DNA from: Phaseolus vulgaris
Taxonomy: Eukaryota > Streptophyta > Magnoliopsida > Fabales > Fabaceae
DNA length: 64,000 nt
Assembly: GCF_000499845.2 (NCBI RefSeq)
Contig: NC_023754.2
Location: forward strand, 11,232,963-11,296,962
Direction of reading: 5' to 3'
Part shown: positions 29,709 to 41,199 of the stretch, one piece after another
Position numbering within the stretch: the first letter of the stretch is position 1
Layout of the letters: each line of letters begins with the position of its first letter
The notes under the pieces: model-generated
Seen by the model: the letters and a program-made list of their open reading frames with translations, nothing else
Databases searched by the model: none
Told to the model about the DNA's origin: nothing
Position numbers and translations under genes: made by a program

Positions 29709-32700
29709 TTAACTGTAGTAAAACTTGAGATGGGTGGCGTTCCAAGTGCGAGGAATCGCCCCTCCCTCCAGCGTCTCCAAGCGGTAGGCGCCGTTCCCGA
29801 GTGCTTCAGTTATTCTGAACGGTCCTGTCCACTTGGGTGACAACTTGTTTTCCATCTCGTACTGGTGGGCCTTCCTCATCACCAGGTCACCATCCCTGAA
29901 ATGCCTTGGCTTTATCTTGGAGTTGTACTTACGCTCAACTCTTCTCTTTACCGCCTCAGCCTTCACCCGCGCTTCCTCCCTGACTTCGTCCAGCAAATCC
30001 AAGTTCATTCTCCTTTCTTCGTTCGAGTCTTCCGCCACGAAGTTCTGGAATCTCGGCAAGCTTTCCTGGATTTCAACTGGAATCATCGCGTCGCATCCAT
30101 ACACTAAGCTAAACGGGGTTTCGTGGGTTCCCGATTGCTCAGTGGTATGATATGACCATACTATACGGGGAACTTCCTCAGCCCAAGACCCCTTGGCCTT
30201 TTCCAGCCTTCTCTTCAATCCTCTCAGCAGAACCCGGTAAGCGGACTCCACTTGCCCATTCGTTTGCGGGTGTTCCACGGAAGCAAACACCTGTTGCGTC
30301 CCGTTGTCCTCGCACAGCTTCTTCAACAGGTGGCTTGCGAACTGAGTCCCATTGTCTGATACTAGACGCTTGGGCAGACCAAAACGGCACACAATATTTT
30401 TCCACACGAAACTCTGGATTTTGTGTGCGGTGATCTGGGCTACTGGTTCTGCCTCGATCCATTTGGTGAAGTATTCGATCGCCACAACCAAATACTTCAT
30501 TTGCCTGATCGCTAGCGGGAAGGGTCCCAGAATGTCGATTCCCCACGTGTGGAACGGCCAGGGGCTGTAGATTGACCTCAACTCTTCTGGGGGCGCCTTG
30601 TGCCAGTCGGCGTGCTGCTGACATTGCTTGCAGCGTTGGGCATATCTCTTGTAATCTTCCCTCATCGTGGGCCAGTAATAACTTGCGCGGACAGTTCTTG
30701 TTGCCAGCGATCGACCCCCAATGTGACTCCCGCAAATCCCTTCATGGAGCTCAGCCATAATTCTCGTGCACTTCTCTCCGTGTACACATACAAGAAGAGG
30801 GTGTGTAAATCCGAACCTATACAGCTCGCCATCAATGAGGGTAAACTTGCTGGAGCTTTTCTTCATATTTCTAGCTTCTGTTGAATCTATTCGGAGCACG
30901 CCATCTGCCAAGTAGCGTTGGTATGGCGTTATCCATGTATCAGGCTCGTGGACAACGCAAACTTGCGTCGTGCTCACTTCTCTCGCTGGGTGCGCCTTGA
31001 CCTTTGGCGTCCTCAGGGTCTCCTGCATTAGGGATCTATGGCTCCTCGCCGCTCTTTCCGTCGACCTGCAAACATGAAGAACCTGGTGGTCTGCCACGAA
31101 TGCTCGGGGAGTCTTCAAAGTTTCTTGAATGACAGTCCTCTGTCTGCCCCCCTTGCCCGAACTGGCGAGCCTGGCTAGCAAGTCAGCTCGGGCATTCTGC
31201 TCTCTTGGTACGTGCACCACTTCGAACAGAGCGAAAAATCTCCTTAGCTCTTGCACGTACTCCAAGTAGGCTGCCATCTGCGGGTCCTTGGCCTGGAACT
31301 TGCCAGTCACTTGTCCAGTGACCAACAGTGAATCGCTCTTGGCCATTAGCACCTTCGCCCCCATTTCCTTTGCCAACAAGATTCCGGCGATCAAAGCCTC
31401 ATACTCTGCTTGATTGTTGCTTGCTTTGAAAGCAAACCTCAGTGATTGCTCTATCAACACGCCGTTGGTGAAATCAACGAAAATTTGCCCCTTGATCAAT
31501 CCCCGGGGCTCATATTTGATGTCGAATTCCGACAGCTCAACCGCCCACTTCACCATCCTTCCAGCTACATCTAGTTTCTTCAGAACCTTCTGGATTGGCA
31601 AATCAGTCATTACCAACACCGTAAAGCTCTGGAAGTAATGGCACAGTCTCCTCGCCGAGAATACAACCGCTAACGCTGTCTTTTCTAGGGCCTGGTACCT
31701 CACCTCCGGGCCTTGCAGCACCTTGCTAACAAAATAGATGGGCCTTTGGACCTGATCTTGATCCTGGACGAGCACTGCACTTATTGCCCTCTCAGTTATG
31801 GCAAAATACAGCCTGAGTGGCGTCGCGGCTTGGGGTTTGCTTAGAACTGGTGGGCTCGCCAAATATTCTTTGAGCTTTATGAAGGCCTCCTCGCACTCCT
31901 TCGTCCAGACAAACCTGTTGTTCCTCTTCAAGCACTGGAAGTATGGATGGCCCTTCTCCCCACTGGCCGATCCAAATCGAGACAGGGCGGCCATTCGCCT
32001 GGGGAGCTGCTGCACCTCTTTCACAGTGGCGGGGCTCCTCATTGCCAAGATGGCAGCACACTTCTCGGGGTTAGCCTCGATTCCCCTTTCTGACAAAAGA
32101 AATCCCAGAAATTTTCCTGCTTCCACACCAAAAACACACTTCTCAGGATTTAGTTTCAGCTTGTACCTGGCTATGGTGATGAACAACTCTTCCAAATCGG
32201 CAACGTGCTTGCTCTTTTCCAGGGACGTTACGACCATGTCGTCGACGTACGCCTGCACATTCCTTCCGAGCATTGGGGCGAGCACCTTGTCCATTAGCCT
32301 TTGGTACGTGGCTCCCGCATTCTTCAGCCCGAAGGGCATCACCTTGTAGCAGTAGCATGACCTTTCCGTCATTTAGGCGGTCTTCTCTTCATCCATGGGG
32401 TGCATTTTGATCTGATTGTACCCCGAGAAGGCATCCAGAAAACTGAGCAACTTGCACCCTGATGCACTGTCTACCAGGGCGTCTATACTCAGCAAAGGAT
32501 AAGAATCCTTTGGACAGGCCTTGTTCAGGTTTGTGAAGTTGACACACATCCGCCACTTTCCACTACTCTTCTTGACCAGAACGACGTTGGCGAGCCATTC
32601 TGGATATTGAATCTCTCTGATGTGGCCTGCTGCGAGGAGTTTTTGTGTTTTGTCTTTGATCGCCTGCCTTTTCTCCTCGTTGAACTTTCTCCTTCTTTGG

Positions 32701-34997
32701 CGGATAGGCCTGACTTGGGGATCCATTGCTAAGTGATGGCACAAGAAATCGGGGTCAATCCCCGGCATGTCTGAAGCGGCCCACGCAGAGGCATCCAGGT
32801 GTCTACTGATCACCTTGGCAATTTGGTCTTGCGTCTCGCTATCCAAGGTTCTCCCCAGCTTAAACACCTTACCGTTGATCTCCTTCTCGAGCCATTCCTC
32901 CACTGGCTGAGGCCTCTTTTCACTGGCGATCAGCGCCCTCGCGATGCCTGTTTCTCTGGCGGTCTCCGACCAACTTCTTTCTCCCTCCAACGGAGCGGAG
33001 CTCTCGGACCTCGCCTCTATATCCTCCATGGGCACATCGCCCCCGACGGCCACCTCCAACACCGTGTCTGAAACTCGCCGCCGGGTTTCCTGCGCAGGCT
33101 TCGCACCAGGGGTAGGCGTTGTGGTTACGTGGCACACAAACCTCTTATTTTTGAGGCTGTTCTCGTAACACTTCTTCGCTTCCTTTTGGTCAGAGCGAAT
33201 GGTGATGATCAAACCCTCCATGGACGGTAGTTTGACCTTCATGTGCCTTGTCGAAGGCACAACCCCCGTTCTGTTGAGCGTTGGCCTTCCCAACAGTATG
33301 TTGTACACCGACGGAGCGTTTACAACAAGATACCAGATCTTCTCCGTTCGCGAGGCCAAACCATCTGTGAAGGTCGTCCTCAACTCAATATACCACCTTA
33401 CCTCCACTTGATCGCCGGCGAAACCGTAAAGGCAGCCCCCATATGGCCTCAGCTGATTAGGGGACAGTTGTAATTTTTCAAAAGTTGGCCAAAACATAAC
33501 ATCCGCCGAGCTCCCTTGGTCGACCAACACCCGGTGGACTGTCCTTCCCGCCGTGACAAGTGAGATCACAATACGGTCGTTGTCGTGAGGTACCATGTCC
33601 CTAAGGTTTCCTTTTGTGAACGTGATATCCACGTCAAGTGAGTGGTCCTCAAAGACTTTCACTGACATCACCGATCTCGTGTACTTCTTGCGCTGCGATG
33701 CAGTGCACCCTCCACCTGAAAATCCACCAGCTATGGTGTGGATCTCGCCGTGGACAGGCACCTCGTGCTGCTGTCCTTCGTTGCTCGCTGGTTGGGAACC
33801 CGCTGATTGGCCCGCTTGCTTTTCCAGCAAGTAATCTTTCAGGAATCCGCACTTGACCAACTCGGCGAGTTGGTATCCCAAAGCCAAACACGAGTTGATG
33901 GAGTGGCCAAAGCTCTTGTGGAACTCACACCACGTGTCTGGTTTTGGACCCAAAACCTTCTCTGTCGTCTTCTCAGGCACTTTGAGCCTGGCAGCGATAT
34001 TCGGGATGGCGATCAAATTAGCCAACCCCATCACGAACTCATACCTTGGTGGGCGGTTAGTCTCTCTGGGCCGCCCTCGCCCCTTCCCCTTCCTGTTACT
34101 CTTCTTGGGATCATAAGGATGACGCATCCTCTGGTCCCTCTTCCCCACCGCTGCCTCCATTACTCTTTGCGGCTGGACCCTCGTCTGGGCGCGCGGTGGT
34201 TTGGCTGGGGCCACGTTTCCCCTTTTCTCGGAGACTTCGCTCTCGGCGGCGATGTGGGCCACAGCACGTCGCCGGATTTCAGCAAACGTGGCGGGGTGAC
34301 TCCTGATAAGTGACTCACTAAAAGGCCCAGGTAACACACCCTTTTTGAAGGCGTGTACAAACATCTCTTCGTCCTTACCTGGCAAGCGGACTATCTGGGC
34401 CCCGAATCTATTCAGGAAATCCTTCAGGGACTCCCCCTGGTACTGCCTCACGTCAAACAAGTCGTAGGACACCAATGGTGGTGCCTTGTTCACTATATAC
34501 TGCTCAACAAACATCTTGGAAAACTGTTGAAAAGTGGTAATGTGGCCAGTAGGTATACTGACGAACCAGTCCAACGCTGTTCCACTAAGGGTGCTCATGA
34601 ACACCTTACAATAAACCGCGTCAGACCCCCTAGAGAGCATCATCTGAGTATGAAACGCCGTGAGATGGGCCTCGGGGTCTTCCACCCCAGTGAAAGACGC
34701 TTTCACCGCCACACTGTTAGCCGGGACCACCGAGTTCATGATCTCCTGGGAGAATGGCATAGGGAAGCTGCGCGATGGGGATGGGGGTGCAGATCTGTCC
34801 CGACCGCACGCTCCTCCCGCTCCTACAGGGCTTTGTGCAGCTCTTCATTAACCCTGTTGAGCTCCTCATTCCTAGCTTGCGAGGCCACCAGCGCCTCATG
34901 CATCCTTTCCTGTTCAGAACGCGATGCAGCCACGTTCTCCTACAACGTCCTCATCATGTCCATCACTTGTGTCATGGACACAACATCTTCGTCTGTC
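29709..34997 (-). pseudogene. Gag-Pol of element B, inactivated
   Basis: Collinear with A gag-pol and highly similar. Lesions seen: the gag start is missing (the frame begins abruptly at about 34997 next to LTR sequence); stops at 34940-34942 and 34823-34825 plus a frameshift before residues PFSQEIMN (near 34757); TAA at 32373-32375 in the reverse transcriptase, between EEKTA and MTERS; and an in-frame loss of about 117 bp near 31470 that removes the start of the second RNase H, including the DGSS aspartate. Protease (VLVDQGSSADV), RT (AYVDDMVV), integrase zinc finger and D-D-E core (DILGPF, VSDNGTQF, GQVESAY) are otherwise present. Cannot yield a full polyprotein. Confidence 0.95.
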
Positions 34998-36120
34998 AAA
35001 GCGTTGGCTCGTCACGAACCTCCTCACCAGCTTGACTCCACATGCCCTTCAAGTTCACACCACAAGAGCTTGCTCAGGGAACCTGAAAACACAAGGTGGC
35101 GCCTCTGTGGCCGGTGGCGCTCCGACGCTCAAGTCAGTAACAAGAACACCCAAAAATCAGAGAAAATATGCTCTGAGGAACCGTACTATAGGCACACAAC
35201 CCTAGCAAAATGAGCCATAATGAAAACGTACCCCTGCAAATTCTGTTAAGTTTACCTTTATAGCTAGGTTTCCTCTCTCTCCAGGGCGTTATGCTTTTGG
35301 ACGCGTGGCTCGCATCCAGCCCTGCACGTGTCGCCATCTGGGCTGGGATAGCAGGTAGCGCCCAACCCTACACGTGTCATCATCTGAGCTAGGGTAACTC
35401 GAGCGTCATTTCTCTATTGCACCCAACCCTACACGTGTCGTCATCTGTGTTGGAATAACGGTTAGCATCCAACCCTACACGTGTCGTCATCTGGGTTGGT
35501 GCAACTTGAACGTTATTTCTGTGTAGTAACCAGCCGCGCAGCTAAGTCATATACCCATGGAGCAAGCTAACACGCAATGTGCCTTAGAACACTACCTGAC
35601 CAGGCGAGTATCGGGTGCAACACAATGCACCATCTCTGTGATACCGACTGTTTGTTAATGGCACCCTCCTTAACGCTGCGCCATGAGAGTTCTCGGGCTG
35701 AGGAGACCTTGTTACCAACGAATGTCCACTCTAGGAATCTTGTCGCTGGTAGGCAAGCTGTCCCCTTCAACCCACACGCCCTTCACGCCCTATGCTGGCG
35801 CAACAATCGCCTCACTGGAGTTGTACACTTGAACTTACACTTCTGGGCCCTCATCAGCTTCAACTGAGCTTGTCGGGAAATCCGGCGACGTGCTTCCTGC
35901 GGCGATATCAAGCTATCTGATCGCCAATCGCCAAACAAGTCGATGACAGATAAACCCGGTGACAACCGACCATGTTCATCGCAGAACGCCAGCTCCATGA
36001 ATCGGCGACTACGCTTACCTCTGAACCATCCACCTTTCCCTTGCCCACGTGCTCTGCTGAGCACGCCCCACATAGTCACGTGCAAGCCACGTCATCATAC
36101 CCGATGTCCTGGTCGCTACA
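34998..36120 (-). repeat. 5' LTR of element B, truncated at its inner end
   Basis: Aligns with 11930-13016 from the word CTCGTCACGAACCTCCTCAC onward. The expected inner edge TGATCCTG, the primer binding site and the gag start are absent; instead gag sequence abuts at about 34997. It has four copies of the CCCTACACGTGTC unit (about 35320-35510) against three in the other LTR. It ends CGCTACA at 36120, followed by TTTAT. Confidence 0.9.
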
Positions 36121-36125
36121 TTTAT

Positions 36126-36683
36126 CATTTTTACCATCTAGATTATCTAAATGCACATGTAACCTATAATATGCACACACATTAAATAATTACAAATTAA
36201 TTACATGCATCACAAAACATATGATGTTTCTAAAGACGTTTAATGCAAATAGATATGTTTAACTAGACACAAATGTCTAATGCATATAGGACTAGACCAT
36301 CTAATACATCACATTCTTAGATTGCTTAACAGAAACTTAGGTTGTCTAATGCATATAAAATGAGATGTTTATACATACAAAATCAAAACGTAATTTGTTA
36401 GACCATCTGATAAATATTATTGAGATATATATACTAGAGATACTTATCCCATAGATGTTGTGAAAACAAATCGTTTATATGAAAATTTCCCGTAGCAGAA
36501 GATGAATGTTTCATCTTGTGAGGCCATCTCTAGTGTTCTTTCCAATTTTTGTTGACAAGCATCTTGCTTGATCTCTTATTTTTATTCCTCGACCTTGGGA
36601 ACATATATTTCCTTGTCATGGTTAATTGTGAGCATCCATTTTCCTTTTTCCATAACAGATGTCTTCTTGCTTCTGTTTAAGAT
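36126..36683 (-). other. Interrupted older DNA, probably copia-related
   Basis: AT-rich with no intact frame. Short words such as AGACCATCTAATACATC and TAGACCATCTGATAAAT resemble the repeated GATCGTCTGAT words of the copia-like LTR at 61020-61900, so this may be internal or LTR-derived DNA of that element. Uncertain. Confidence 0.35.
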
Positions 36684-36688
36684 ATTTG

Positions 36689-37281
36689 TGTTCTCGCCGG
36701 CTCAAAGTCGGTTGCAATACGGATGATCTCTTCTTGGTCTCCCGCTGGTGCTCGGTCGACCAACTGGATGAGGCACTGGTAACTGCCTTCAAGCTTTAGC
36801 AAATCGGTCTTTTGGGGACGAGGGGGGCTCCACTGATTACACTCCAATGCTCAAGTCAGTGAGAGCACAAATATAATGTATATAGTGGAATATATTGCAA
36901 AGATGCAAGTTGAGATACTTCTTGTGGGTGGTTGTCTATTTATAAGCCTTCATGGGCTTGGATTTCTAACCGTTGTTCCTCCAGGCATTCATGTGTCGTA
37001 TTATGGTAACTTTATCTAAAATCTAAATTTCATGTAATATAATCATAGCATTTATGTAATATAATAAGGGATATTAGGCAAATAAATTAGGGCATTTATG
37101 TGTAATAATCAAGAAATATTTGTAGCGTAATCAGGAATATTATGTCAGTGCTTATAGCGTAATCAGAAATATTACGTTCAACATTTATAATGTGATCTGG
37201 AGGGCTTCTGATGAGCGTCTCGGTCAGTATTGAGACCCGGGTTGCTCGGCCTAATTCCTAGCCATTTATTGGGTTGGTACA
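36689..37281 (-). mobile_element. Solo LTR (593 bp)
   Basis: Runs TGTTCTCGCC...GTTGGTACA and is flanked by a 5-bp duplication ATTTG (36684-36688, 37282-37286). No internal retroelement sequence is present, so it is best explained by recombination between two LTRs. It contains GCTCAAGTCAGTGAG like the Tat LTRs and a TATTTATAAG-like box inverted near 36950, suggesting minus orientation. It is a different family from A and B. Confidence 0.85.
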
Positions 37282-37364
37282 ATTTGTAAGAGGAAATATT
37301 TTTTCTTTTGGTACCCATACTTGGTTGAGTTCTTTTCTGTTTTTCTTTTCAATGCTTTCCTTTT

Positions 37365-37956
37365 TCAAACACCATTAGAGACTTCACTTACAAATACTCT
37401 AGAAGAAAAGGCTATAAATTCATTTTTTGTGATGAGTTTTTTGTTTTTATATCCAAATGTTGTTTTAAGAAAAATCCTTGAATTTTTAATCAAAACATTT
37501 ATATAAGTAACGTTCTTAGAACTAGTGTCTTCCTCAAATAGACAATCCAAAGGTTGATCATAAGACATTTTATTTGGTCTTTTACTTAATTTTTCTTTAA
37601 GTAAGATTAGTTCTTTGTTAATCCTTTCTAGATCAATATTTAAATTTTCAAGCTTTGTTTTCACATCTAGATTTACTTTGCTTAATCTTTTATTAGCTCT
37701 AGCAAGTTCTACATTTCTATTAAAATCATTCAGGTTTTCCTTTGCTATAGAACTAATTTTCTTTACATGCATTTCTAAATTTCTTTTTCAATTTTTTTAT
37801 GTGGAAACTAACTAAGTATAATGAAAATAGCTTCTCGATAAGCTTTCCTAAGAGAGCACGAGTCTAGGAAATGTACCTCTCCGTTGGAGTAATCAACAAT
37901 GAAATTTTCCAAGGATGTCGAGGTGTGTATGGCATTCATTATGAGGCAAATGTGAT
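37365..37956 (-). pseudogene. Ty1/copia-like gag, distal part
   Basis: Two minus-strand frames: 37993-37808 (CSEDHICLIMNAIHTSTS within copia DNA up to 37956) and 37772-37365 (a lysine-rich coiled coil, LENLNIDLERINKELILLKE, then TSSKNVTYIN). Just beyond, toward 37287, STKYGYQKKK resembles the WVPK stretch following gag in SIRE-type elements. It continues the gag begun at 58943, separated by the CACTA insertion. Several stops. No pol domain was found anywhere on this strand. Confidence 0.55.
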
Positions 37957-37983
37957 CTTCACTACAAAAAAAACTTTTATTAG

Positions 37984-38405
37984 AAAGGGCCAAAGGCGGA
38001 CACTAATCACAAAAAGCCCATGCAAAGATGCAATTAACGTAGGCTTTGCCTTCACACAACTTTGAAGCTAATATCCTTGTCGCAAAAAAAATTGTCGGGT
38101 GTGTGGCGTCGCAATAAGTTGGCTTGCGTGGGCTTTGCCTACAAGTTGCCAACACAAAAAATTACAAATATTAACTTAAGAGGGGGTTTAGCCTTGGACA
38201 GAAAGTGAGGGCTTAGGCTTAGCTAGGGAGACAATAAAATTAGCGTGGGCTTAGCCTTGGATAAGGGGACAATAAAATTAAAAATAAAGTGTGGACTTAG
38301 CCTTGGATAGTGGGACAATAAAATTAGAATAAAGCGAGGGCTTGACCTTGGTAAAGTGACAATGAAATTAGAATGGGCTTAACCTTGGATATGTGGACAC
38401 ATAAT
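37984..38405. repeat. Subterminal repeats of the outer CACTA (left)
   Basis: Repeated words close to GCGTGGGCTTAGCCTTGGAT and GGGACAATAAAATTA occur at least five times, spaced 50-70 bp. The right end has GCGTGGGCTAAACC and GCGTGGGTATAACCCACGC in matching positions. Arrays of short subterminal repeats are the known transposase-binding sites of CACTA elements. Confidence 0.75.
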
Positions 38406-39088
38406 TTTTTTTTTTGTATACACTATTGTTGGCAGCTATTGAACTCCACCTTTAAATAAAAGTTTGGATTTTAAATATTAAATATTAATATTTTTTTAAT
38501 TTGCTTTTTTTTGCAATAGCATTAAAAAGAAAAAAACATCAATAAATTGATAAGTTAAAAACTAAAAAACAAAAGTAATGAATAAATTATTATATTGATG
38601 AATAAAAAGTGTTTAAGCACCGAAAGATCAATAATTTTCAATTTATAATAACTATTTTTTTAAAAAATTAGTTTGTATTTAATAATAGTATAGATTATCT
38701 TATATCATACTTTTTCTCATTTTTTTCATATAATCTTTCTCTATCGAAGAAAAAATACTATACAATAAATAAATGCAATTTTTTAAATTCCAAATCATCA
38801 CCAAACATATGTAATATTGACTATTCATTCTCTCATATTAGTCTTTTATTGATACCATCTCTAAGTTTAATTAGTTATAGCATACATTTCACTGTTATCT
38901 AAATTCATAATGACTAAAGAAGATTAAAAATACAATGTATAAAATCTAAAATTGATGGTCTTTCATATAAGAATTAAAATGTAAAATTTGTTAAACTACA
39001 AGGACTACCAAGAAATTTAACCAAATAATGATTTATGTAGAATTTTCCTTGTCTTTTTACTGGTAGAAATTTGCATAAATTAAGGGTT
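38406..39088. other. AT-rich interior of the outer CACTA
   Basis: No gene or motif recognised. Confidence 0.5.
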
Positions 39089-39430
39089 TTAGACAATGTT
39101 GGTCATTGAACCAATGTTATCAACTGGTTTCGTTCTTCCATGGCTACTGGATGCATAACCAACATTGTCCTCACTTGACATCTCTTCTCCATGTTGAACC
39201 CAAACTGTGTAGTTAGGTTTAAAACCATATCGTAGCAAATGAGCCCTCACATGTGATGGTGGAAGAATTTTCTCACAGACACACTTTATGCAAGGACACC
39301 TTATCCCTCCTTCTATAGTATAAAACGTTTGATCCTTTACCTTTGAAACAAACTCACTTACTCCAGTAATGAATTGTTTGCTAAGTCTCCTTGAAGGATC
39401 AAGTCGTTCATACATCCATCTTCGATCCAT
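39089..39430 (-). pseudogene. CACTA transposase N-terminal fragment
   Basis: From ATG 39430: MDRRWMYERLDPSRRLSKQF, then GIRCPCIKCVCEKILPPSHV, RAHLLRYGFKPNYTVWVQHGE. This is the transposase-associated domain that begins plant En/Spm-type transposases (Cys-Cys spacing CPCIKC and the YTVWVQHGE end). A GT-AG-like acceptor (CTATGCAG) sits six bases upstream. The catalytic region is missing; only about 110 residues remain. It probably represents the outer element's own ancestral transposase. Confidence 0.8.
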
Positions 39431-40479
39431 TTTTCTGCATAGAACATATGTATATAGTAGTGATACAAAACTATCATACCATATCACAATGGTGTGAAAT
39501 CAATTTTGACTAGTAAAGTGATTTTCAACTTAAAATATTGGTAATAAATTGGTTGTAAACCAATTTTTCTTGTTTAATTGGACGGTCTTGTGAAGCCACA
39601 AGATTTGTCAACAGAAAAACCTAAATACTTATCTCAACAGAAAAACTACAAGATATATAAAACCTAAATACTTATCTCAACAGAAAAACTACAAAATTGA
39701 CCTGAAGGGCTTACCACTGGATGTGTTTAAGAGAGTCACCAACTAACCTGTAAGCATAAACAAATTTTTCTTTCAGATTTTAAGTGTAAGAGTACTCGAA
39801 TGTAGGAAGAACCAAATGAATTAATAATTAAAATTGGCAGCCCAGTAGATTATAGGTTCTTCATATACCAAAAGTAGTCTAAAAAAAATGAGAAACAAAT
39901 GAAAACAATAAGAAAAAAATACATGAAATATTTATTAGCAATAAAACCTGTAGAAAAAAAGTTTGATGATTCTTTACCTTGTCTGTAAGTCTAATTAGTT
40001 ATTATGAACAAGTACAATCATGCTATCACCTAATATAAAAATACGAAGCGTGATGAACCAATTAAATTCTTATGTACATCCAATTGCAGATACATTACAA
40101 AAAAAAAGTGAGGATTCATGGTGAAAAAATGAACAGGTTGAAAGTAAGCAGCAAAAATTTAGTAAAGGGATCAATGGACCAATTTATGTTTTTAATTAGT
40201 CAATTATCCTCACAACAATAAGCTTTAAAACTAATAGTTCATTTAGAAAGAATAAAATAATTATAGAATGCAGTTTTGAAAGTAAAACCTTGATGGGAGA
40301 TGAATTGCTGCCAGACCCACTAACTGGTGACCTTGGATTCTCTGTCAAGTTAGCTGCATATACATAATGCTCAAGATCAAGTTCCAAACCCACAAAAGAA
40401 CAATTATGGACAAAAAAATAAAGTATGATTGAAGTGCATACAAATGACATTATGAGTGATGTGCAATAAGTGGACTAAA
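39431..40479 (-). other. Captured or intronic DNA in the outer CACTA
   Basis: Mostly AT-rich. At 40292-40356 (minus) a block reads LTENPRSPVSGSGSNSSPIK between a TATATGCAG acceptor and a GTTTTAC donor, so it looks like a captured exon of unidentified origin. A second exon-like block (GTTAGTTGGTGACTCTC) is near 39720-39755. Neither is assigned to a gene. Confidence 0.35.
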
Positions 40480-41199
40480 ACAGAATCTAGTTTTTTTTTT
40501 TTTATCAGCAAAGAATAAATAAAATTATAGGGACATTTCAGGGATGTCCCAACCCTTATCCATAGACTCCTCCACCACATATGGAACCCCCATGTAATTT
40601 AGGCTTCCCAACCTGCAGCAGATGAATCTCACAGCAAGTCCCTACATATTTGGGTTTCCCCACGTTTACAATAAAAGCTAGAAAGCATCATAAAAAATGG
40701 TTCTCAATCCCATCCTGCTGATATGCATAACCTGCTGACACTGAACTCACTTACAGTGGTGCTCTCCCAAACATGTAACACTATAATAATCTGCATAAAC
40801 CTTAGCTTAGAAAGAGTATTCGCATCCAGAGTCACAAGGATGATGAATCCTTATTACTACCAGAGCTCTGCATCATCGAGACCAGTTCTGCAGCTCCAGT
40901 TTGATCTACGTCTAGCCGGCTCCCATATGTATTCACCACCAAGTTCCAGCTACAGCAATTTAAAGCTCCACAAATTTTACTATTTTGGCCAACTTTGAAT
41001 CTATTCCAATCTTACGCACACCTGCATACAAGACAAAAAATAAAGACTCCACTGAAACCATACACCTGCAACAGAGGAAGGCTCCTGCACCATATCATCC
41101 CTCTCACGGTAGCTCTCTTCTTTGTGCTAATAACTCCCTCCAGCTATATTTACACCGCCTACTGCCTTCGTCACACCAAGTAGCTGCCTTCCACCCCAC

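Larger units (their letters stand above)
11930..36120 (-). mobile_element. Ty3/gypsy (Tat-type) retrotransposon B, split by element A
   Basis: The minus-strand element is bounded by TG...CA LTR ends and a 5-bp duplication TTTAT (11925-11929, 36121-36125). Order on the minus strand: 5' LTR (36120 down), gag-pol, repeat-rich spacer, antisense aORF, polypurine tract, 3' LTR (13016-11930). The 12.2-kb element A sits in the spacer. B alone is about 12.0 kb. The two LTRs differ at roughly 30 positions per kb by eye plus indels, so B is older than A. B lacks the LTR/PBS/gag-start junction and carries stops, so it is dead. Confidence 0.93.

Noticed and set aside
34353..35213. 286-codon plus-strand frame across B gag and LTR
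   Set aside because: It spans the gag-LTR deletion junction and is antisense to gag. The peptide resembles no known protein and is absent from A.
38401..38460. Possible small RNA gene near TATACACTATTGTTGGC
   Set aside because: No Pol III boxes or tRNA-like folding could be recognised. No tRNA, rRNA or snRNA was found anywhere in the window by eye.
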